A DNA stretch of 41,331 bases from Candidatus Cybelea septentrionalis. Its GTDB lineage: Bacteria; Vulcanimicrobiota; Vulcanimicrobiia; Vulcanimicrobiales; Vulcanimicrobiaceae. The notes beneath the pieces are model-generated. The model was not told where the DNA came from. It saw only the letters and a list, made by a program, of their open reading frames with translations, and ran no database searches. The position numbers and the translations under genes are program-made. The stretch spans positions 1 through 41,331 of the forward strand of contig PMHJ01000016.1 of NCBI GenBank assembly GCA_003158175.1, in the 5' to 3' direction. This document shows positions 36,319 through 41,331 of this stretch, piece after piece; positions within the stretch are counted from its first letter, which is position 1, and every line of letters begins with the position of its first letter.

Positions 36319-37634
36319 ATAAGTTGTGCTTCAGCCTTTATGCGTTCAGCTGCGTGGCTGGGGCAATGCTTGCAGCGTGCGGCGGATCGCAGCCGCCGAT
36401 CGGCGCGCCAGGCGCGATGCCTCAGGGCGCAGGGATCATGGCGCTTGAATCGGCCGCGGCAGCGCGTAGCGTCGCGCATCGCATCGTGCCTGAGTCGTCG
36501 TACCAGGTGCTGCACGGGTTTCACAACCACGGGAGCGGCGGAGCACTGCCGCGAGCAAGCTTGATCGATTTGAACGGCATTCTGTACGGCACAGCGTCTT
36601 ACGGCGGCTCGGGATGCGACGGCTACGGTTGCGGAACCGTCTTTAGCGTTACTGAGGGCACGTGGAGGGTGCTGCACAGGTTCAGTGGCGAGCCATACGA
36701 CGGAGATAGACCCGAGGGAGCCTTAGTTAACGTGAACGACAAGCTTTACGGCACTACCGCCGCCGGCGGCGTTCATCTCTGCGGTAGCGGCGGTTGCGGA
36801 ACCGTCTTTAGCGTCACAACGGCGGGCGTTGAGAAAGTGCTGTACAGCTTCGGTGGCGGCCCTTCCGACGGCGCCTCTCCTATTGGCAACTTGATCAACG
36901 TGCACGGGACGCTATACGGCACGACGGCCGTCGGCGGCGTAAACGATTATGGAACCGTCTTTAGCGTTACAACGGCGGGCGCGGAAAAGGTGGTGTACAG
37001 TTTCGGTGGCGGCGCCGACGGAGCAAACCCCGAAGCTGGTCTAATCAACATAGGTGGTACCTTGTATGGCACAACTTTTGAAGGCGGCGGTTCGGGATGT
37101 AGCGGACTCGGTTGCGGAACCATCTTTAGCGTTACGAGGTCCGGCACGGAGAAGGTGCTCCATAGTTTCGGCGGCAGCTTCGACGGAGCGTACCCCGTAG
37201 CGCCTCTAACGAACTTGAACGGCACGCTGCACGGCACAACCTACGGCGGAGGCTCTAGCAACTGTTCCGGCGGTTGCGGAACCATCTTTAGCGTTACGAC
37301 AGCCGGCGCGGAGAAGGTGTTGTACAGCTTCGGGGGTGGCCTTCACGGAGACGGACCATCCGCAGGCTTGATCAACGTAAAGAGAACGCTCTACGGCACA
37401 ACCGCGTATGGCGGCTCGGGATGTCGCGGAATCGGTTGCGGAATCATCTTTAGCGTTACGACAACCGGCGCGGAGAACGTGCTATACAGCTTCGGTGGCG
37501 GCACTTCGGGCGCGTTCCCACTCACAAGCTTGATCGAAGTAGACGGGACGCTGTACGGCACCACCGACCGCGGCGGGTTCCGATGCGAACGCTACCTGGG
37601 TAAGTGCGGAACTGTTTTCGCATTCACACCTTAG
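36315..37634 (+). CDS. GloVer-type tandem-repeat lipoprotein
   Basis: 439 residues. A lipoprotein signal (MLAACGGSQ) is followed by eight tandem repeats of about 45 residues. Each repeat follows the pattern LYSFGGG-DGA-P-GLI-NGTLYGTT-GG-GCGTVFSVTTAG, the family named for its Gly-Leu-Val-rich (GloVer) repeat. It folds as a beta-propeller. No enzymatic residues are evident, so a cell-surface binding role is inferred. The DNA of the repeats is well conserved, suggesting expansion by duplication. Coupled to the Gly-rich gene by a 4-bp ATGA overlap. Confidence 0.85.
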   Translation: MNKLCFSLYAFSCVAGAMLAACGGSQPPIGAPGAMPQGAGIMALESAAAARSVAHRIVPESSYQVLHGFHNHGSGGALPRASLIDLNGILYGTASYGGSGCDGYGCGTVFSVTEGTWRVLHRFSGEPYDGDRPEGALVNVNDKLYGTTAAGGVHLCGSGGCGTVFSVTTAGVEKVLYSFGGGPSDGASPIGNLINVHGTLYGTTAVGGVNDYGTVFSVTTAGAEKVVYSFGGGADGANPEAGLINIGGTLYGTTFEGGGSGCSGLGCGTIFSVTRSGTEKVLHSFGGSFDGAYPVAPLTNLNGTLHGTTYGGGSSNCSGGCGTIFSVTTAGAEKVLYSFGGGLHGDGPSAGLINVKRTLYGTTAYGGSGCRGIGCGIIFSVTTTGAENVLYSFGGGTSGAFPLTSLIEVDGTLYGTTDRGGFRCERYLGKCGTVFAFTP

Positions 37635-37652
37635 CGCACGGCACTAACCGCC

Positions 37653-37799
37653 CCGCACGCTCTGCCCCTCTGCACGACGTTCGCGAATGCGAGGCCGTGT
37701 TGCTATGCGGGCTTTGCACTTTGCGGGCATTGCTGGGGGGATCGCGTTGCAGTTGCGCAGCCATAGCCGCGTGGATCGCGTAGCCGCTTAGTCCCGGGC
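37653..37799. repeat. 147-bp dispersed repeat, copy A
   Basis: It begins CCGCACGCTCTGCCCCTCT and ends near GTAGCCGCTTAGTCCCGGGC. Copy B at 38386-38532 has the same length and orientation and agrees at roughly three quarters of positions by eye, with long shared blocks such as TTCGCGAA, GCCGTGTT, GGCTTTGCA and CGCGTAGCC. A short piece of a third copy (CACTGCCCCTCTACACGGAG) lies at 37890-37909. No convincing gene overlaps it. Confidence 0.7.
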
Positions 37800-37822
37800 T
37801 TTGAGGCATAGCGGGCTTGGCG

Positions 37823-37886
37823 GCGAGGGGGCGCAGAAAAGAGCGCTTTAATCCTTTTTTTTCTGCGGTTTTCACACGCCCCTCGC
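37823..37886. repeat. Nested inverted repeat with an internal T-run
   Basis: The outer arms GCGAGGGG (37823-37830) and CCCCTCGC (37879-37886) enclose inner arms CGCAGAAAA (37832-37840) and TTTTCTGCG (37859-37867). The loop side includes eight T residues. It may act as a terminator for the GloVer gene or be part of the repeat element beside it. Confidence 0.55.
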
Positions 37887-37930
37887 ACACACTGCCCCTC
37901 TACACGGAGCTTGAGCATCGAGCTACCCGT

Positions 37931-38275
37931 TCAGGGGTAGTTCCACAAAACGACAGGGCTTTGGCACAATCCCTTAACCAATCGAAGGCGCACGACGCTC
38001 GTAAAACCGATGCTTACGCCGATCTCGTCAGAAAAGGCGCACGCCGAATCGGTTTTAGCCTCTAAACCGTAAGCGCCAGGGGCAAGGTCCGTAAAATCGA
38101 ACGAACCATCCGACCCGGATAGGGTCTTTTCTATTGTCTGATTCGCTAAAAGTGCAACGACCGAGATGGGCACCCCAGAGACAAGTTTGCCATTGTCATC
38201 GACGATGCTCCCCGTGATCTCCGGGGCCGGTGATAGAGCTGCAAAGGTCAGTATACAGCAGGTAACGAGATTCAT
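37931..38275 (-). CDS. Small secreted carboxypeptidase-regulatory-like (Ig-like) domain protein
   Basis: 114 residues. A short signal peptide (MNLVTCCILTFAALSPA) is followed by one beta-sandwich domain: ITGSIVDDNGKLVSGVPISV, then TLSGSDGSFDFTDLAPGAYGL. This is the standard pattern of the CarboxypepD_reg/Cna-B-like fold, in which G.V.D..G..v.G..V and G.f.f..L.pG.Y recur. Domains of this sort mediate protein contacts. GAGGG lies 5 nt before ATG 38273-38275. It lies between repeat copies A and B, so it may have been moved with them. Confidence 0.78.
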   Translation of the reverse strand: MNLVTCCILTFAALSPAPEITGSIVDDNGKLVSGVPISVVALLANQTIEKTLSGSDGSFDFTDLAPGAYGLEAKTDSACAFSDEIGVSIGFTSVVRLRLVKGLCQSPVVLWNYP

Positions 38276-38385
38276 CTTAACCCTCTATGCAATCCAAGCG
38301 GCCCCAACGGCGCCGCTGTGACAGAAGCGACGTAGGCATCAACGGGCTTTTGCGGCAGTCCGCACAGAACGCCCCTGAGCGAGCG

Positions 38386-38532
38386 CCGCACGCTCTGCCC
38401 TCTACACGGCTTCGCGAAAGCGCGCCGTGTTTGCTTAGCAGGCTTTGCAGCATCGCGGGCGTTGCTGCGTGGATCGGCATTGCAACTGCGCCAGCATTAG
38501 CAGCATGGACCGCGTAGCCCCTTAGCCCCGCC
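38386..38532. repeat. 147-bp dispersed repeat, copy B
   Basis: Matches copy A at 37653-37799. It contains a hairpin CACGGC...GCCGTG around a TTCGCGAA core, and GCAGCA/TGCTGC arms further on. It lies in the 344-bp gap between the small secreted protein gene and the HNH remnant; the flanking bases 38276-38385 and 38533-38619 hold nothing I recognise. Confidence 0.7.
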
Positions 38533-38619
38533 GCGATCGCTGCGATGCCCTAGCGACCAGGCGCCGGGCTTGTCTCGTCTTGGCGGCTCTGGCTCCTTGT
38601 ATGATGCCAGCAGGGCAGG

Positions 38620-38937
38620 TCACGCTGATTGGCTCCTTAGGTTGAGAACCCGTGGGACAGATAGGCGGCCTGCCCATTGCGTCCCAGAGAGATCGGGCGG
38701 TGTCGTGAGCGCCGGGTGTACGACCGCAGACTTAGCAAAGCCGTCGCCAAACTGACGAACAAAATCGTACCCACATACTTCACAGATGTGGCCCTTCATG
38801 TCGAGCACATGGAGCCGATTGCCATCGCTTCTTTCCCTGAACTGCTGTACGCGGTAGCGCAGTGAGCCCTCTTCGTCGATGCCGCCCACATCGCCGTCGG
38901 TAGGTTCCGGCAGCCTAACCTTAAGGGCGACTAAAAG
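38620..38937 (-). pseudogene. HNH endonuclease remnant
   Basis: The open frame, which has no good start, reads ALKVRLPEPTDGDVGGIDEE, then GSLRYRVQQFRERSDGNR, then DMKGHICEVCGYDFVRQFGD and GFAKSAVVHP. This is the typical lead-in to an McrA-like HNH domain with its first Cys-x2-Cys and the AVVHH position, here AVVHP. The rest of the nuclease (second Cys pair and HNH Asn/His) is missing and the frame runs into unrelated residues. It is therefore a truncated gene. It starts 1 frame away from the end of the EVE-like gene on the same strand, so both may once have been one EVE-HNH protein. Confidence 0.65.
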
Positions 38938-39407
38938 CTACTCGCTGTCCCTTCACTGTGAAAGTCCGAGTGGACAGGTACGCGCTTGTAGCCAACTAGC
39001 GCACAATACTCCTGGTCGCTGAGATCGCACGGCCGCAATTTGTCAACCGCTAACGTCAGCGAATATGAGCCGCTCGTCGGAGGCTTCCATCCAGCGATTT
39101 GCTGAATTGAGTCGCCCCGCCATTTGAAAGCGATCGGCGCATAGTGAGTAAAGCGCTTCGCCGTATAGAACGCCGCGATATCGCCGATCTCGATTGCATC
39201 CCACACGCGAAGATTGCGCGCCTCATCCGTCAGCCGCAGCGCCCATATTCCGTACTCGTCCTTCTTAGCAAGCTCGTCAAAAAGCGTTGCTTGTGGGGCA
39301 TCCATTGATTTTCGAATGCGCGCTCGAGGCGACTGATGCTCAACAGTGCGCTCGAAATGGTCGAACGCCTCACTTGTGTGCGCGGCTGGGAAGCGGAATA
39401 ACTTCAT
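38931..39407 (-). CDS. EVE/PUA-like N-terminal-domain protein, possibly part of a former EVE-HNH nuclease
   Basis: 158 residues. The central segment YGIWALRLTDEARNLRVWDA, IEIGDIAAFYTAKRFTHYAP and FKWRGDS resembles the EVE-like domains fused to HNH nucleases, where a WGv....N...W..i..GD...FY pattern is usual. The C-terminus ends at TAG 38931-38933, just as an HNH frame opens in another phase. EVE-HNH proteins are associated with restriction of modified DNA. The family call is moderate; the domain could be an unrelated PUA-like fold. It follows a membrane-protein gene after 6 bp. Confidence 0.55.
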   Translation of the reverse strand: MKLFRFPAAHTSEAFDHFERTVEHQSPRARIRKSMDAPQATLFDELAKKDEYGIWALRLTDEARNLRVWDAIEIGDIAAFYTAKRFTHYAPIAFKWRGDSIQQIAGWKPPTSGSYSLTLAVDKLRPCDLSDQEYCALVGYKRVPVHSDFHSEGTASSF

Positions 39408-39413
39408 TTGAAA

Positions 39414-39923
39414 CTATTGTGACGGGAGGTCGTGCGCCGTGAGTGAGTCGTCATATTCCGGAACGTTTTCCCAATGCCATGTGGTGTTTTGCTGCCAATA
39501 CGGCGAGCCCGAGTGCCCGGTGATCAGGATTCCACGATGATCAAAAAATTGACTGCTGCAGGTCTGGCCCGGAAGCGCAACACAGGCTTGGTTATAAGCC
39601 CATATCGTCGATCCATCCGTGTTCGTCCCATTGGGAGTGGCGGTCCAAAGGCCAGTATTGGACGAGCTATCATTAACTAGACTGACTGTGACTGTTTCCT
39701 CCAGCCATTTCGCATGCTCCGCTGCTGCACGCTCTGCACCCTCTAATTGCGCTTTGGAAACGGCTTCTTGTGCCGCGAGAGCTATATCGTGTTGCCGCTG
39801 TTGGAGGGTGCTAAGGACGTAATTACCCACGAAAAACGTGCCTGCGATCAACACAAGCAGGATTGCCGCTGCGATGGCCGCGCGAATGTATGGTCTAGGA
39901 ATTAGTGGATCGTCTTCCCTCAT
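39414..39923 (-). CDS. Membrane-anchored extracytoplasmic protein of unknown function
   Basis: 169 residues. A single membrane segment (YIRAAIAAAILLVLIAGTFFVGNYVL, residues 12-37, written here in part) is followed by a helical Ala/Glu-rich region (residues 40-72) likely to form a coiled coil. A globular C-terminal part follows with two Cys (NQACVALPGQTCSSQFFDHRG) that may form a disulfide. No family is recognised. GGGAG lies 4-5 nt before ATG 39921-39923. It follows a truncated duplicate of the OB-fold gene, suggesting it belonged to a duplicated module. Confidence 0.65.
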   Translation of the reverse strand: MREDDPLIPRPYIRAAIAAAILLVLIAGTFFVGNYVLSTLQQRQHDIALAAQEAVSKAQLEGAERAAAEHAKWLEETVTVSLVNDSSSNTGLWTATPNGTNTDGSTIWAYNQACVALPGQTCSSQFFDHRGILITGHSGSPYWQQNTTWHWENVPEYDDSLTAHDLPSQ

Positions 39924-39950
39924 GAAGCTCCCTCCCAGCCGTCCACGACT

Positions 39951-40016
39951 TTAGAGTGATCCATCATCCCCGTCGATCTCGTTGTAGAATGTGTAACCGC
40001 GGACGTGCTTCACCGC
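39951..40016 (-). pseudogene. Truncated second copy of the OB-fold gene (3' end only)
   Basis: The minus strand encodes AVKHVRGYTFYNEIDGDDGS-Leu-stop. The intact OB-fold protein ends AVKHASGYTFYNEVDADDGS-Leu-stop. The 66 bases align without gaps to 40635-40700. The rest of this second copy is missing; the similarity stops at the end of the 40010-40651 gene, whose TGA lies within it. Confidence 0.85.
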
Positions 40017-40651
40017 GGAAGTGGGCGCGGGCTAGGACTTGCGGTCGCGGCCTGTGCCTCTTCGTCGGAGACGACCAGCGGCGAAGGAACCGGACCCGGT
40101 GCCGCAGTGGTTGCCTCGGCACAGATGTTCTTTTCCGGCCGGTCGGTTTGGGCTTTCAGGACGGACCCCTTAGCGAAAACGGCGTCGTGCGCGTGGATAC
40201 CGAACGACATGAAGCCGCCACGTGCGCCGCCGACAAACGTGCGCTCGAATTCCAGGTGGACGGTGTCCCCACAGAAATTCACAATGTCATCGATGTCAAG
40301 GGCGACCTCCTGCGACTCGTTGGTCGAAAAGACGCGCTTGGTGATGTTGTTTTGGTTGGTGTACTCGCCCTCTGCGAGATCGCCCGCTTTGGCAACAAGG
40401 TATCCGTTGAGGATGACGTCCTGCGTGACCTCAAACTTAACTTTATGGACTTCACTATTCGTACCGGCGCCCCCAACACGAATGTCTTTGGTCACGGTAA
40501 CGTACATCACTGTTCGCCGCGGTATATTTACGGTCGGCGAGCTCGTGGATGGAGCCGCTGTGGGGGGCGTAGCGGCTACGGTGACCAGAAAGACAATAGC
40601 GACTGCCGCGATCCCGATCGGCAATCGCCTAGACTTAAAGCGATCCGTCAT
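40010..40651 (-). CDS. Secreted or membrane-anchored protein of unknown function
   Basis: 213 residues. An N-terminal membrane segment or signal (LPIGIAAVAIVFLVTVAA) is followed by a Pro/Ser/Thr linker. A beta-rich domain (about 45-175) contains VMYVTVTKDIRVGGAG, KFEVTQDVILNGYLVAKAGD and VALDIDDIVNFCGDTVHLEF. The tail is Ala/Pro/Ser-rich. No family is recognised. The ATG overlaps the OB-fold gene's stop region by 17 bp, so the two are coupled. The last residues (SPSPRPLPR) run into the remnant of a duplicated OB-fold gene, so the native C-terminus may have been altered by a deletion. Confidence 0.65.
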   Translation of the reverse strand: MTDRFKSRRLPIGIAAVAIVFLVTVAATPPTAAPSTSSPTVNIPRRTVMYVTVTKDIRVGGAGTNSEVHKVKFEVTQDVILNGYLVAKAGDLAEGEYTNQNNITKRVFSTNESQEVALDIDDIVNFCGDTVHLEFERTFVGGARGGFMSFGIHAHDAVFAKGSVLKAQTDRPEKNICAEATTAAPGPVPSPLVVSDEEAQAATASPSPRPLPR

Positions 40652-40988
40652 CTGCGTCTACCTCGTTGTAGAACGTATAGCCGCTCGCGTGTTTCACCGC
40701 CTCGTACGTGCCATGCACGGTGATCGTCTGCCCGTCGCTTATGCTTGGCGTGCCGAAGGCAAAGACGCGAATACAATGACCCGAGCAGAGAGAGAACGTC
40801 ACGTAGGGGTTGCCCTTATGCGAAACCTTCTGCTCTAGGCGTTCCACGGTGCCCCTCACATCGACGTGCTGACCATCATACGTCGATGCGCTACCGAGAA
40901 TCTGGGCGATCGTCGCCGCGGAGGTCGCGGCCGGAAGACCCACCAGAAATACGAATAGCGCCGCTGCCGAGGCGAAGCGTTGAAACAT
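40635..40988 (-). CDS. Small secreted OB-fold protein
   Basis: 117 residues. The signal peptide (ASAAALFVFLVGLPAATSAA) is followed by a compact beta-barrel: HVDVRGTVERLEQKVSHKGN, YVTFSLCSGHCIRVFAFG and GQTITVHGTYEAVKHASGYT. The repeated V.G.V/V.G.Y strands are typical of bacterial OB-fold (tRNA-anticodon-like, periplasmic) domains. A Cys pair (CSGHC) could form a disulfide or bind metal. GGAGG lies 6 nt before ATG 40986-40988. It heads the minus-strand group that runs down to the EVE-like gene. Confidence 0.75.
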   Translation of the reverse strand: MFQRFASAAALFVFLVGLPAATSAATIAQILGSASTYDGQHVDVRGTVERLEQKVSHKGNPYVTFSLCSGHCIRVFAFGTPSISDGQTITVHGTYEAVKHASGYTFYNEVDADDGSL

Positions 40989-41217
40989 GCGCAACCTCCG
41001 AGGCCTCAAAGGTGGGCCCCATGCTCCTTAGATCGGCCGGCGGGTCTGCTCCCTTTAGCTAAGCATGGACGAGGGGCGCCAATCGGCGAGCTGGCTGGGC
41101 GGTCTGGGCCGAGGCGGCTTCCGAGATCGCGGGCTGGGTGCTAAGATGGATCCGGCAACAGAACGCCTAGGTCTTGTTATTTCCTCACGCGTGGCCTTGT
41201 AACTATGAGGTGGGTTT
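40989..41217. promoter_or_regulatory. 229-bp divergent intergenic region
   Basis: No gene is seen. It separates the OB-fold gene (minus) from the zinc-ribbon gene (plus). Near the latter, TTGTTA at about 41174 and an AT-rich TGTAACTAT 18-19 bp later might be a weak promoter. No terminator or clear operator was found. Confidence 0.4.
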
Positions 41218-41331
41218 ATGTATTGTTCAGCCTGTGGAAAACTTAATCCGGATGGTGCGCAGTTTTGTCCGGCTTGCGGGCAACCAACAGCAGCAGCGAT
41301 AGCGCGCCAAGGGCTTCAATCTCAGCCGCCG
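41218..41331 (+). CDS. N-terminal part of a zinc-ribbon protein
   Basis: 38 residues up to the window edge. MYCSACGKLNPDGAQFCPAC is a classic double-knuckle zinc ribbon (Cys-x2-Cys...Cys-x2-Cys) found at the N-terminus of many bacterial membrane or DUF-domain proteins. A Gln/Pro/Ala-rich linker follows. What comes next is outside the window, so function cannot be stated. GAGGTGG lies 4 nt before the ATG. Confidence 0.85.
   Translation, partial: MYCSACGKLNPDGAQFCPACGQPTAAAIARQGLQSQPP

Noticed and set aside
37653-38532. Integron cassette with attC sites
   Set aside because: Repeat boundaries lack GTTRRRY and RYYYAAC core sites, and no integrase gene is visible.
37653-38532. CRISPR array
   Set aside because: Only two full copies of a long, imperfect repeat spaced over 700 bp; no short regular repeats or spacers.
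37635-38545. Ala/Arg/Ser-rich open frames overlapping the 147-bp repeats
   Set aside because: Their composition follows from the GC-rich repeats, frames differ between the two copies, and no ribosome-binding site was seen.
38276-38619. Secreted or enzyme gene in the gap beside repeat B
   Set aside because: Only short Ser/Arg-rich frames are open on either strand and none resembles a known protein.

Overview
This window is GC-rich bacterial chromosome with very tight gene packing: many 1-30 bp overlaps, several GTG/TTG starts, and three gene pairs whose start codons lie almost back to back. Several secreted families recur: serial lipoproteins built from streptogramin-lyase-like or GloVer-type propeller repeats, paired Asp-box/VPS10-like propellers of about 1,000 residues, and a Gly-rich lipoprotein. 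Together with an AceE-type pyruvate dehydrogenase, this mix resembles uncultured soil lineages such as Eremiobacterota (WPS-2). That placement is inferred from general familiarity; there is no rRNA gene here to confirm it. I saw no rRNA, tRNA, CRISPR array or intact insertion sequence.

Layout. 1-4 kb: the tail of a phosphoesterase, a family 2 glycosyltransferase coupled to a sugar-porter MFS protein, and a serine hydrolase. 4-10.3 kb: two tandem Asp-box propeller paralogs. 10.3-11.6 kb: a lytic transglycosylase and a GmhB-like HAD phosphatase. 11.65-17.9 kb: thiC behind a TPP riboswitch, divergent from aceE-aceF. The thiamine gene therefore sits beside an enzyme that uses its product. 17.9-19.3 kb: a VOC protein and a WYL-domain regulator, each preceded by the same 15-bp palindrome, which looks like a two-site regulon. 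19.4-21.6 kb: two streptogramin-lyase-like lipoproteins. 21.6-26.1 kb: an operon of a TVP38 membrane protein, RNase D and aconitase. 26.1-27.2 kb: a VKOR-family protein, a candidate small RNA with its own promoter and terminator, a 110-bp imperfect palindrome, and an RpiB-type isomerase. 27.3-29.6 kb: NUDIX, metallo-beta-lactamase-fold and DPBB-like lipoprotein genes. 29.6-32.9 kb: a medium-chain oxidoreductase, then BolA, a CGFS-type glutaredoxin and a mercaptopyruvate sulfurtransferase (an iron-sulfur/sulfur-handling group), and a cupin. 33-34.4 kb: a lipoprotein and an EVE-domain protein.

From about 34.4 kb the window becomes accessory in character. It holds a decayed NTF2-like gene tail, a frameshifted zinc-ribbon gene, Gly-rich and GloVer lipoproteins, two copies of a 147-bp repeat flanking a small secreted protein, an HNH-endonuclease remnant next to an EVE-like gene, and a partly duplicated module of secreted OB-fold and membrane-anchored proteins. 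The window ends inside a zinc-ribbon protein.

The most promising observations are the WYL operator pair, the candidate small RNA with its adjoining palindrome, a dispersed short repeat found in frame inside two genes and at the stop codons of two others, and the repeat-flanked accessory region.
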